From: Roseibium album
GTDB taxonomy: Bacteria; Pseudomonadota; Alphaproteobacteria; Rhizobiales; Stappiaceae
Length of the DNA: 64,000 nucleotides
Direction: 5' to 3'
NCBI GenBank assembly: GCA_001404055.1
Contig: CXTY01000040.1
Span: 62,001 to 126,000, forward strand
Part shown: positions 1 to 8,268 of the stretch, piece after piece
How the letters are laid out: each line of letters begins with the position of its first letter
Position numbering within the stretch: position 1 is the first letter of the stretch
Translations under genes and position numbers: made by a program
Notes under the pieces: model-generated
The model's database searches: none
What the model saw: the letters and a program-made list of their open reading frames with translations, nothing else
Told to the model about the DNA's origin: nothing

Positions 1-1401
1 TTTGAGGTAAATCAGAGGCTCGCAGGCCTTAACGAACAACTTGAACGCCAGGTTGCTGAGCGGACCGAGGCGCTCGAAACGGAACGCAAACTGGCGCTCG
101 AACTGGCTGAGATCGATCAACTCACCGGATTGAAAAATCGCCATAGCTACAAACGTGCCTTGGAACTGGCGATCCATGAAGCCGAGCGCGACGGGAAGCA
201 GTTCGCGCTACTCTTTATCGACCTCGACAATTTCAAAACCCTGAACGACACCTACGGTCACGGTGCCGGCGATATCGTTCTGCAACAAGTTGCAAAACGT
301 CTCAGATCGCTGACACGCGAGTCCGATCACATTGCCCGGCTTGGCGGCGATGAATTCGTTGTCATTGCGAGGGGTGAAACAGAAGAAAAAGTACTTGAAA
401 CCCTGGCGCAGAGGATCCTCGAAACTTTTGCAGAACCGATCCAAGTCGACCATCGCGAAGTCGATTGTGGTGTCTCAATCGGAATCGGGATGTGCCCCTT
501 TCATTCTCAGTCCGAACAAGAACTCCAGCGGTTCGCAGATCTGGCCCTTTACGCTGCCAAATCGCAGGGGCGCGGGAGAGCCGTTCTTTTTGACCACACG
601 CTTGGAAATGAGCACCAGCTTCGTCTGGCCCTGGCCGACGATCTTGCGGAAACACTCGAGACGGACGATCTGGAAATTCATTTCCAACCCATTGTCGACC
701 TGAAGGATGGGCAACTGGTAGGACTGGAAGCCCTTTTGCGCTGGAACCATCATTCGCGTGGATGGATAGATCCGATGACGATCCTGAAAACGGCACAGGA
801 ATGTGGGCTTTTCGCGCAGATCACCCGCCGGATCATCGAAAAAGCGATAGGCGATGCAAAATCACATCTCAAGTCGGAGCCCTCGCTTTGGCTTTCGATC
901 AACCTGGCAGAGCAGAACCTTCGAGATGAACAACTTGCGGCGTTTATCATTGATGCCTGCAAACGCCTTGATGTTGAACCGCGACAAATCAAGTTCGAAA
1001 TCACTGAACAGGCGCTGATCATGGATATCCAGGCTGCGCGTGATTTCATGACCGAACTCGAAAAATGTGGTTTCCGGTTCGCCATCGACGATTTCGGCAT
1101 CGGGTATTCGAACATGCTGACGCTCAGCCGGCTCCCCTTTCACACTTTGAAAATTGATCGCTCCTTCACACATGGCGTGGTGGAGAACCGGGAGACCCAG
1201 ACTATTACTCTGGCGATGATCAAACTCGGCCATGCCCTTGGCCTTGATGTGATTATTGAAGGCGTGGAAACCAAGCAGCAGGCCCAGATCATGCAGATGC
1301 TCGGAGGTCATATGGCGCAAGGCTATCTCATGGGCCGCCCCAATGCCCTTGAAACCCTTTTCAATCCGGAAAGCACCGCAGCTCCCGCAGCAGTCCAATA
1401 A
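1..1401 (+). CDS. GGDEF-EAL cyclic-di-GMP enzyme (5' end outside window)
   Basis: This is the C-terminal 466 residues of a protein that both makes and breaks cyclic di-GMP. The frame is open from base 1. The first ~38 visible residues are a charged heptad-like helix (NEQLERQVAERTEALE), typical of a linker after a HAMP, PAS or membrane sensor region, so the TTG at 130 is not the real start. The GGDEF domain begins at DQLTGLKNR and has an intact active site (RLGGDEF). An RxxD inhibitory site (RESD) lies five residues before it. The EAL domain has EALLRW, DDFGIGYSN, KIDRSF and EGVET, so the phosphodiesterase side also looks active. The missing sensor region decides the signal. The class is certain; net activity cannot be read from sequence. 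Confidence 0.95.
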   Translation, partial: FEVNQRLAGLNEQLERQVAERTEALETERKLALELAEIDQLTGLKNRHSYKRALELAIHEAERDGKQFALLFIDLDNFKTLNDTYGHGAGDIVLQQVAKRLRSLTRESDHIARLGGDEFVVIARGETEEKVLETLAQRILETFAEPIQVDHREVDCGVSIGIGMCPFHSQSEQELQRFADLALYAAKSQGRGRAVLFDHTLGNEHQLRLALADDLAETLETDDLEIHFQPIVDLKDGQLVGLEALLRWNHHSRGWIDPMTILKTAQECGLFAQITRRIIEKAIGDAKSHLKSEPSLWLSINLAEQNLRDEQLAAFIIDACKRLDVEPRQIKFEITEQALIMDIQAARDFMTELEKCGFRFAIDDFGIGYSNMLTLSRLPFHTLKIDRSFTHGVVENRETQTITLAMIKLGHALGLDVIIEGVETKQQAQIMQMLGGHMAQGYLMGRPNALETLFNPESTAAPAAVQ

Positions 1402-1444
1402 AGGCTTTCTGACCAGCAGTGCCAGCGTCATGGCAGGTAAGGTC

Positions 1445-2971
1445 TCAAGCGGCCCGACGTGAAGCGTCCTGTCCGCGATAACTCAGTGCCTCGGCCAGAT
1501 GGATGCGGCTGACCCTCTCCAGGCCATCAAGGTCAGCTAGTGTACGCGCCAGTTTCAAAACCCGGTGATAGCCTCTTGCGCTCAGTTGCAGAGATTCTGC
1601 CGCCCTATGGAGAAACGCAATACCGGTTTCATCCGGTTGTGCGATTGCCTCAACAGCGCTTGCGGGAGCCTGCGCATTGGTACGGCAGGCAATGCCGAGA
1701 TCAAGAAAACGCTTTTCCTGAATTTTCCTGGCTTCCAATACACGCTCTGCAACTGCGGCAGAGGGTTCGCTTTCTGCCGGGCCGATGAGATCAGCCGCAG
1801 TGACAGCCGGCACATCTATGCGCACGTCGATCCGGTCCAAAAACGGGCCGGAGACACGTGACTGATATTCACTGGCGCAGCGCTCACCCCGGCGGCATTG
1901 ATGTCCTGGCTCGCCTGCATGGCCACATCGGCAAGGGTTCATCGCAGCAACAAGCTGAATGCGAGCAGGATAGGTGACACGGTGATTGGCACGGGCGATA
2001 ACAGCTTCGCCCGATTCCAGCGGCTGACGCAGGCTATCGAGCACCTGTGGGTTGAACTCAGGCAATTCATCCAGGAAAAGCACACCATTGTGAGCCAGCG
2101 AAACCTCTCCCGGTCGGGCCTTCATCCCGCCGCCGACCAGGGCTGCCATGGAAGCGGAATGGTGGGGTGCACGAAACGGGCGTCGATCCGTGAGTTTTCC
2201 TTCCGCGAGTTCACCAGCGAGCGATGCAATCATCGAAACTTCGAGCAGTTCGCGCGGTGTGAGTGGCGGCAGGATCGACGGCAAGCGGCTGGCCAACATG
2301 GATTTCCCCGAGCCGGGTGGACCGGTCATCAGGAGATTATGTCCACCAGCGGCAGCGATTTCGAGCGCGCGGCGAGCGCTTTCCTGTCCCTTGACTTCAG
2401 CCAGATCAGGCAATGAGCCAGCATTACCATGCAACTTCGCAATCGGACGGCTGAGCACCTGCGTACCCTTGAAGTGATTGGCGAGCTGGATCAGGGAGCG
2501 AGGTGCCAGAATGTCCATGTCCCGATCGGCCCATGCGGCTTCTCCGCCACTTTCCTGCGGGCAGATCAGCCCCTTGCCGAGCGCATTTGCCCCCATGGCA
2601 GCAGGCAGGACACCCGTCACCGGCGCCAGCGTGCCATCAAGCCCCAGCTCACCCAGCACCACATAAGCGTCCAAAAATTCTGCCGGAATAGCCCCAATTG
2701 CGGCCATAACGCCGAGCGCGATCGGCAGATCGTAATGCGAGCCTTCCTTGGGAAGGTCCGCCGGTGCCAGATTGACCGTCACCCGTTTGGCTGGCAGCGC
2801 AAGACCGGAGGCTGACAGGGCGGCGCGCACTCGCTCCCGACTTTCCGCGACCGCCTTGTCCGGCAGGCCGACGATGGTGAAAGCCACCATGCCTGGGCCG
2901 ACATGCACCTGCACATCAACAGGCACTGCCTCGATACCCTGAAATGCAACTGTGGTTATGCGGCTGACCAT
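1445..2971 (-). CDS. comM: ComM/YifB-family Mg-chelatase-like AAA+ ATPase
   Basis: A 508-residue protein of the YifB/ComM family, whose best-studied members are hexameric helicases that promote branch migration when incoming single-stranded DNA recombines with the chromosome. It has an N-terminal Lon-protease-like (S5-fold) domain to about residue 170, a Mg-chelatase-type AAA+ core with Walker A GPPGSGKS at about 217-224 and Walker B LFLDELPEF, and a C-terminal Mg_chelatase_C segment (LSARGYHRVLKLARTLADL). The start is ATG 2971 because MVSRITTVAFQGIEA is the usual family N-terminus; 14 more in-frame codons upstream are probably not translated. It converges on the GGDEF-EAL gene. The family is secure; a role in transformation is inferred from homologues. 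Confidence 0.93.
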   Translation of the reverse strand: MVSRITTVAFQGIEAVPVDVQVHVGPGMVAFTIVGLPDKAVAESRERVRAALSASGLALPAKRVTVNLAPADLPKEGSHYDLPIALGVMAAIGAIPAEFLDAYVVLGELGLDGTLAPVTGVLPAAMGANALGKGLICPQESGGEAAWADRDMDILAPRSLIQLANHFKGTQVLSRPIAKLHGNAGSLPDLAEVKGQESARRALEIAAAGGHNLLMTGPPGSGKSMLASRLPSILPPLTPRELLEVSMIASLAGELAEGKLTDRRPFRAPHHSASMAALVGGGMKARPGEVSLAHNGVLFLDELPEFNPQVLDSLRQPLESGEAVIARANHRVTYPARIQLVAAMNPCRCGHAGEPGHQCRRGERCASEYQSRVSGPFLDRIDVRIDVPAVTAADLIGPAESEPSAAVAERVLEARKIQEKRFLDLGIACRTNAQAPASAVEAIAQPDETGIAFLHRAAESLQLSARGYHRVLKLARTLADLDGLERVSRIHLAEALSYRGQDASRRAA

Positions 2972-3152
2972 TCTGCTGTACCCAACTTCAAGATGTACAT
3001 CAGGGAAGCACATCTGCCTTGGCTCATCAAGAACAAATTAGGAACATGCCGTTTTGCGCCGACAATTCGGGTACAACCAGGACTGACCATTGCTTGCTTG
3101 TTTCAATCGGTTGCGTCACGCTGCGACTTCCATGGCAACGGAGGATGCAGCT

Positions 3153-3974
3153 GTGTGCGATGCATGTGTGATCAATTCGGTAAAACAGAAGATGCTGTCC
3201 CGGCGGGACTTCTTCAAGGCAACAGCCGTTGGTACGGGCGCGGCAGCAGCGGCGACATTGACAGGTACAATGCCGGCCATGGCGCAGACACCTGCCACGA
3301 TTACCGACATGACACATGAGTTGCATCAGACCTTCCCGACCTGGGGTGGCGGAGAGCAGTTTTCTGCCGAAAAGGTGTTTGACTTTGCCAAGGACGGTTT
3401 CAATCTCTTCGAACTTCGCGTGAACGAGCACACCGGTACACACGTTGACGCGCCGCTTCACTTTTCGGCAGACGGGCAATCCGTCGCAGAAATTCCCGTG
3501 GCCAATCTTGTCGCTCCGCTATGCATTATCGACATCAAGGCAAAGGCTGCAGAAGACCCGGACGCACGTGTTACGCCTGACGATATCAAGGCCTGGATCG
3601 CGACAAATGGAGACATCCCGAAAGGCGCCTGTGTTGCCATGAACTCCGGCTGGGACGCTTATGCGAATTCGTACAAGTTCCGCAATGCAGGAGACGGCGG
3701 GGTCATGCACTTTCCAGGATTCCATCTGGAAGCTGCGCGCATGTTGATGGAAGAGGCCGATGTCGTCGGCCTTGCCGTTGACAGCCTGTCGCTCGACTAT
3801 GGCAAGTCCATGGATTTTGCCGTCCATTACGCGTGGCTACCAACCAATCGTTGGGGTCTTGAATGCATTGCCAATATTGATGCCTTACCCGCCGCAGGCG
3901 CAACACTGATTGTCGGTGCTCCGAAACACAGGGGTGGCACGGGCGGACCTGCCCGCGTCATGGCGATGGTCTGA
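3153..3974 (+). CDS. Cyclase family protein (kynurenine formamidase-like), Tat-exported
   Basis: A 273-residue metal-dependent hydrolase of the cyclase superfamily, related to kynurenine formamidase and isatin hydrolase. The signature HTGTHVDAPLHF, residues 93-104, supplies metal-binding His and Asp. The N-terminus carries a twin-arginine signal (SRRDFFK), then an Ala/Gly-rich hydrophobic stretch ending near AMAQ, so it should be folded in the cytoplasm and exported. I choose GTG 3153 because GGAGG sits 8 bases upstream (3140-3144); ATG 3132 overlaps that SD and ATG 3192 lacks one. With this start the Tat leader opens with MCDACVINSVKQK, a CxxC ahead of the arginines. The substrate is unknown. 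It converges with the SDR gene 14 bases downstream. Confidence 0.88.
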   Translation: MCDACVINSVKQKMLSRRDFFKATAVGTGAAAAATLTGTMPAMAQTPATITDMTHELHQTFPTWGGGEQFSAEKVFDFAKDGFNLFELRVNEHTGTHVDAPLHFSADGQSVAEIPVANLVAPLCIIDIKAKAAEDPDARVTPDDIKAWIATNGDIPKGACVAMNSGWDAYANSYKFRNAGDGGVMHFPGFHLEAARMLMEEADVVGLAVDSLSLDYGKSMDFAVHYAWLPTNRWGLECIANIDALPAAGATLIVGAPKHRGGTGGPARVMAMV

Positions 3975-3988
3975 GACCTTTGGAACAC

Positions 3989-4696
3989 TCACTTGTAGGG
4001 CGATCTTTGGGGGCGGATCACGATTTCGGTCGGGCACGCAGATGGAGCGGTTTGTAGGATATATCCAACTGCCTCAGATATGTCTTCTGGCTGTATCATC
4101 AAATCGGATTCAAGCCTTGGTGACGCTGACATTGATGTGGCGACGAATCCGGGTTGAATAACGCTAACCTTTGTTCCGAACTCACGAACATCATCAAAAA
4201 GTGTCTCGCAGAAACCAGTGAGCGCTCGCTTGGCCGCAAGGTTCATCCCCGCACCGGCGAAGGCAGGCGTGATCGACCCTATTGCGATGACCGCACCGCG
4301 TCCGGAAACGTTGATAGGATCAATACCCGCATGGACAAGATGGACAAATGACCGAAAATTCACATCCAAGACGTGATCCCAGCTTTGAAGGTCCGCTTCC
4401 GTCGTCCGAGATTTTTCATGCACGCCGGCACAAAAGACCAGAGTGTCGAGACCGTCCATTAACGCGACAGCCTCTTTAATGCAGTTTGCACAGGACTCCA
4501 TATCGCCGAGCTCAACGGTCAGGACTCCAGGCTTCTCGTATTCGTCACCGATCCCTTGAGCGACTTTTGACAGCTTCGAGAGGTCCCGCCCGATCAGCGT
4601 AACGACGTCCCCTTGACGTGTCCGCTCAAGAGCCACAGCACTTCCCATGCCACCGGTCGCACCAACGACCATCGTTCTTCTTGGTTCACCAGCCAT
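3989..4696 (-). CDS. Short-chain dehydrogenase/reductase (SDR) protein lacking the catalytic Tyr
   Basis: A 235-residue Rossmann-fold protein with the SDR cofactor loop (VVGATGGMGSA, about 10-20), the CAG motif (about 89-91), and an MNLAAKRALTGF segment where the active-site YxxxK normally lies. The lysine (K156) is present, but the tyrosine four residues before it is Asn152. The preceding Ser141 is only 11 residues away, against the usual ~13. This suggests a non-canonical or inactive SDR; no substrate is proposed. The start is uncertain: ATG 4696 gives normal SDR length, ATG 4723 is in frame, and TTG 4765 has an AGAAGG seven bases upstream. The family is clear. Confidence 0.85.
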   Translation of the reverse strand: MAGEPRRTMVVGATGGMGSAVALERTRQGDVVTLIGRDLSKLSKVAQGIGDEYEKPGVLTVELGDMESCANCIKEAVALMDGLDTLVFCAGVHEKSRTTEADLQSWDHVLDVNFRSFVHLVHAGIDPINVSGRGAVIAIGSITPAFAGAGMNLAAKRALTGFCETLFDDVREFGTKVSVIQPGFVATSMSASPRLESDLMIQPEDISEAVGYILQTAPSACPTEIVIRPQRSPYK

Positions 4697-5036
4697 AAGG
4701 AGATACTCAGCTTTTTCACGCATAGTCGCAAGTGCGGTCCGTTCCGGGCTCGAACGCAAATTCAAGGATTCGCCTTCTTCACGAAATGGATTTGCGATCA
4801 AAAGAGGGGTGTCATGTGCACACGATGACGAAATAATTCTCCGATTTTTTGCACAATCCAATTAGGTTATGGCCATCGGCAGCGACATTTTCGAGCACCT
4901 TCGGGGCCGTTTTCTGACTTTTGGCTTCCGGCAAAATCAAGCAAGGCTACTTTAATGCCCTGCATTTTGGCCACAGGACAGCTCAGCACCGGTGCTCATC
5001 CTGTGTAATGGCGATGGTCTGAAGCTGCCAGGAAAC
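4697..5036. other. 340-base spacer without a recognised gene
   Basis: This lies between the SDR start and the 3' end of the LysR gene, both on the minus strand. The SDR frame stays open back to 4861, so the first part may be translated if TTG 4765 is used. From 4862 to 5036 I see no ORF with an SD, no strong hairpin and no RNA gene. Confidence 0.5.
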
Positions 5037-5879
5037 TCACGATTGCGCTGACAAGATATCGATCAACTGTCGATGCGAAGCGACCGGCCGGTGGTCGTTG
5101 CGCCAGACGAGATAGGTGTCGACTTTTGAGAAGCGGGCTGGCAAAGGGCTCAGTCTGAGCTGATCGGCGTTGCGATAGGTCAGGATCGCACTTTCCGGGC
5201 CGACAGCAAAACCCATCCCGGCTTCAACACAACCGAGAATGCCTTCCAGAGTGCCCATTTCAGCGACTTCAGTATCGCTGCGGCCAGCGCTGCGCAGCCA
5301 GGCTTGCGCACTGGCGCGGTAGCTGCAGCCTGAGCGAAAGGCCAACAGAGGTTCTTTTTCGGCCGGTTTCGCATTGCGCGCACAGAAAAGTCGCTCGGAG
5401 AAGGCCTTCACACTCCGGAACCGCTCCTCGTCGACGGGACCGGCCACAAAAGCGGCATTGATCTTCCGGTCCCAGACTTTTGCAAGAAGATCTCCTGTCG
5501 GCCCGGTTTCAAGGGAAATCGCGGAGCCCGGGCAAAGGTCCTTCAGGTCTTTCAACACGGCAGGCAGGCGCACCGCTGCCGTCGTTTCCATGGAACCCAA
5601 AGACAGCGGTGCGCCGGAGCCTGCGGCATCCAGAAGATCTCGCTCGGCGGCCTCAAACTGTTGAAGCAAATAGACGGCCTTCTCGTGCAGTCTTTCACCG
5701 AACTCCGTCAGACGTGCCCCGGCCTTGCTACGCTGAAATACCTTCTGACCGAAATGCTCTTCCAGACGCCGGATGCGGGACGTCACGTTGGACTGAACAC
5801 AGTGGAGAGCTCCCGCCGCACCTGAAAAGGAGCCACTGTCTGTAACCGCAACAAGCGTTTTTAGAAGAACAATATCCAT
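5037..5879 (-). CDS. LysR-family transcriptional regulator
   Basis: A 280-residue LTTR with an N-terminal winged helix-turn-helix (about 1-60, SGSFSGAAGALHCVQSNVTS, then RIRRLEEHFG and VFQRSKAGARLTEFG) and a periplasmic-binding-like effector domain (about 90-270). It is transcribed divergently from the nitronate monooxygenase-GST-MAPEG operon across a 74-base gap, the usual LTTR arrangement, so it probably controls that operon in response to a nitro or electrophilic compound (inference). The final helix of the HTH (QSNVTSRIRRLE) resembles the CbbR/GltC-like group. Start ATG 5879 gives a standard N-terminus. Confidence 0.93.
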   Translation of the reverse strand: MDIVLLKTLVAVTDSGSFSGAAGALHCVQSNVTSRIRRLEEHFGQKVFQRSKAGARLTEFGERLHEKAVYLLQQFEAAERDLLDAAGSGAPLSLGSMETTAAVRLPAVLKDLKDLCPGSAISLETGPTGDLLAKVWDRKINAAFVAGPVDEERFRSVKAFSERLFCARNAKPAEKEPLLAFRSGCSYRASAQAWLRSAGRSDTEVAEMGTLEGILGCVEAGMGFAVGPESAILTYRNADQLRLSPLPARFSKVDTYLVWRNDHRPVASHRQLIDILSAQS

Positions 5880-5891
5880 CCATCTATTTTG

Positions 5892-5918
5892 ATGATTTTA
5901 TTTTCCAAATACAATCAT
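5892..5918. promoter_or_regulatory. Candidate LysR operator in the divergent promoter
   Basis: An AT-rich interrupted palindrome, ATGATT (5892-5897), 15 bases, AATCAT (5913-5918), lies between the divergent LysR and nitronate monooxygenase starts. Its size and position suit an LTTR recognition site. It is a pattern match only. Confidence 0.35.
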
Positions 5919-5953
5919 TTTTCTTCGTCAATTAGAATTGTCAGTCTGCTGGC

Positions 5954-6940
5954 ATGAAACAGCTCATCGACACGCCCTTGACCCGGCACCTTGGCATCCG
6001 CCACCCCGTCATGCTCGCACCAATGGATAAGATTTCCGACGGTCTCCTGGCGGCAGAAGTTTCACGCGCGGGCGGTTTTGGCCTGATCGGCGCCGGCTAT
6101 GGCGACCCTGATTGGGTCGATGCTGCTTTTGAGGCAGCCGGTGACCAACCGGTCGGCATTGGGCTCATTACCTGGTGCCTGCTTGAAAAGCCGAAGCTTC
6201 TGCAACGCGTTCTTGACCGGAAACCCGCAGCGCTATTCGTCTCATTCGGCGACGCCGAACCGATAATCGAGGCGGCCAAAGAACACGGTATTCCGACAAT
6301 CTGGCAGATCCAGCGGCTCGAACAGGCCGAACAGGCTCTTGAAGCCGGAACCGAGATCATCGTTGCCCAGGGACAGGACGGCGGGGGACATGGCATGGAC
6401 CGCGGCCTGTCTGCCCTCCTGCCAGCCGTTCGAGATCTTACAGGCCCGGATCAGGTCGTGCTGGCTGCAGGTGGACTTGCAGACGGACGCGGATTGGCTG
6501 CCTCCCTCATGCTGGGTGCAGACGGTGTCATGATGGGTACCCGGTTCTGGGCAAGCCATGAGGCAAATGGCTCGGACATTGCCAAGGCAAGGCTCGTCAA
6601 TTCTGGGGGTGATGACACCCGCCGTTCCAGCTTCTTTGATATCGCCCGTGGACTGGACTGGCCCGGAAACTATTCCGGACGCGTGATCCAGAACGAGTTT
6701 TCAAAACCGTGGCTGAATGAACCCGAAGCCATGAAAGCCGCCGCAGACGACATCCGACAAACTTATGAGGCCGCCGATCCGGACGACTTTTCGGTACGGG
6801 CGCTGATTGCAGGCGAATCCCTTGATCTCGTTCACGACATCCAACCCGCCGCCGCAATCGTTGAAACAACCGTGCGAGATGCCGCGAGGCTTCTCTCCAA
6901 TGCTCCCTCTTATCTCCTCAATCAGGACCAACAGACATGA
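5954..6940 (+). CDS. Nitronate monooxygenase (2-nitropropane dioxygenase family)
   Basis: A 328-residue FMN-dependent TIM-barrel enzyme that oxidises alkyl nitronates such as propionate 3-nitronate to carbonyl compounds. Visible family features are the N-terminal HPVMLAPMDKISDG strand-loop, the GGFGLIGAGYGD turn, the phosphate/FMN segment QGQDGGGHGMDRG, and VVLAAGGLADGRGLAASLMLGADGVMMGTRF. It is the first gene of a three-gene operon with a GST (ATGA overlap) and a MAPEG protein, facing a LysR gene. This suggests detoxification of nitro or electrophilic compounds. The exact substrate cannot be assigned. Confidence 0.93.
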   Translation: MKQLIDTPLTRHLGIRHPVMLAPMDKISDGLLAAEVSRAGGFGLIGAGYGDPDWVDAAFEAAGDQPVGIGLITWCLLEKPKLLQRVLDRKPAALFVSFGDAEPIIEAAKEHGIPTIWQIQRLEQAEQALEAGTEIIVAQGQDGGGHGMDRGLSALLPAVRDLTGPDQVVLAAGGLADGRGLAASLMLGADGVMMGTRFWASHEANGSDIAKARLVNSGGDDTRRSSFFDIARGLDWPGNYSGRVIQNEFSKPWLNEPEAMKAAADDIRQTYEAADPDDFSVRALIAGESLDLVHDIQPAAAIVETTVRDAARLLSNAPSYLLNQDQQT

Positions 6941-7539
6941 AGCTCTATTTCGCCAACACATCTCCTTATGCCCGCAAGGCCCGCATGGTGATCCTTGAAA
7001 AAGGGCTGGCGGACCAGGTGGAAACCGTCTTTCAGAACCCGTTTGATGAAAGCCCAGATCTGAAAAAAGCCAATCCGCTCGGCAAGGTGCCAGCACTTGT
7101 GACGGATGACGGCAACACTGTCTTCGACAGTCCGATTATTTGCGCATATCTCGACAGTCTGTCGCCGGAAACCATGCTGATTCCTGCCGATGAGGCGCGT
7201 TGGAATGTCCTCACTTCCGAGGCGCTCGCTGACGGCATTCTTGATGCCGCCTTTTCCATCGTCATGGAGCGCCGCCGCCCGGAAGAACAGCAGTCCTCAA
7301 TGTGGCTGGAGCGCTGGCAAACGGGTATTCAGCGCACAATTTCTGCAGTTGATGCCGATCTGACGCCATTTGTTGGAGACCTGACACTTGCCCAAATCGC
7401 CCTGGGTGCTGCGCTTGGTTACCTCGACTTCCGTCTGCCCGACATCGACTGGCGCGCCTCAAACCCCGCGATCTCGGCATGGTTCGCGGATTTTACTACG
7501 CGTCCCGCCATGAAAGCCACCGATCCGGCAAACGTCTGA
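6937..7539 (+). CDS. Glutathione S-transferase family protein
   Basis: A 200-residue soluble GST with an N-terminal thioredoxin-like domain (MKLYFANTSPYARKARM; the Ser of SPYARK is the likely glutathione-activating residue; NPLGKVPALV is the cis-Pro loop; DSPIICAYLD binds the gamma-glutamyl group) and an all-helical C-terminal domain. The ATG overlaps the stop of the nitronate monooxygenase gene (ATGA), implying translational coupling. It probably conjugates glutathione to electrophiles handled by this operon. Confidence 0.93.
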   Translation: MKLYFANTSPYARKARMVILEKGLADQVETVFQNPFDESPDLKKANPLGKVPALVTDDGNTVFDSPIICAYLDSLSPETMLIPADEARWNVLTSEALADGILDAAFSIVMERRRPEEQQSSMWLERWQTGIQRTISAVDADLTPFVGDLTLAQIALGAALGYLDFRLPDIDWRASNPAISAWFADFTTRPAMKATDPANV

Positions 7540-7560
7540 ATTAGTAAAAGGCTGCAAAAA

Positions 7561-7968
7561 ATGCTTCCCTTGTCGACTGAACTTCTCGCAACTGCCCTTG
7601 TTGCCGGCCTGACCGGCATCATCTGGATTCCACTCATCCTGAATCGCCTCGTCGAGATGGGCCCCTGGACGGCTCTGAAAAACCCCCAGCCGGATGTGCG
7701 TCCTGAAGCGGATTGGGCCTACCGGCTTGCCAGTGCCCACCGCAACGCGCTGGAAAATCTTGCCGTCTTCGCACCGCTGGCAATCATCGTCCACTTGGCG
7801 CAGATGGGAGACGCGCTGACAGCCAGTGCAAGCCTTGTCTTCGTGGCGAGCCGCACGGCGCATGTGGTGATCTACGCCTTCGGTATTCCGCTGCTCAGGA
7901 CGATTGCCTTCTTTGCGGGGTTCTTGTGCCAGGCAGTGCTGTTGTTGAAAGTACTTGGGGTGGTTTGA
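7561..7968 (+). CDS. MAPEG family integral membrane protein
   Basis: A 135-residue protein with about four predicted membrane helices, including LLATALVAGLTGIIWIPL and LENLAVFAPLAIIVHLA. The HRNALENLAVFAPL segment is typical of bacterial MAPEG proteins (membrane-associated eicosanoid/glutathione metabolism). It follows the GST by 21 bases and is presumably co-transcribed, giving the operon both a soluble and a membrane glutathione-linked protein. Biochemical activity of bacterial MAPEG proteins is often unproven. Confidence 0.88.
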   Translation: MLPLSTELLATALVAGLTGIIWIPLILNRLVEMGPWTALKNPQPDVRPEADWAYRLASAHRNALENLAVFAPLAIIVHLAQMGDALTASASLVFVASRTAHVVIYAFGIPLLRTIAFFAGFLCQAVLLLKVLGVV

Positions 7969-8268
7969 AGAACCATAGGCGCCGTCCCGGCCTTGCGCCG
8001 GGACCAACCCAGCGGCGATGTTTGAATCAAAGGCAATTGGTCCCGGATCAGGTCCGGGACTGCGCTACGCGGTTAGAGTATGCACCGTCATTCCGGACCA
8101 GTGAGGCAAAGCCGAACGCCGATCCGGAATCCAGAGATATTTCGCGCAACATGCGCGGCTTTGACCAATTGTCGAGCTCGCCAAGCTCACGCTGAACCCC
8201 GGATTCCGGATCACGCGATGACGTTTACGCGTCACGCAGTCCGGAAAGACGCGCTAAAGAACGGTGCT
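7969..8268. repeat. Intergenic region with paired GC-rich hairpins (REP/BIME-like)
   Basis: The 300 bases between the convergent MAPEG and polA genes hold no credible gene. They contain two hairpins of one design: GTCCCGGC/GCCGGGAC with a 5-base loop (7984-8004) and GTCCCGGA/TCCGGGAC with a 5-base loop (8040-8060). These are followed by inverted copies around TCCGGAATCC (near 8132) and GGATTCCGG (near 8198). The same arms recur at 55651-55712 and, more loosely, at 63562-63633, so this is probably a dispersed extragenic element. It may also help terminate both converging genes. Confidence 0.7.
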
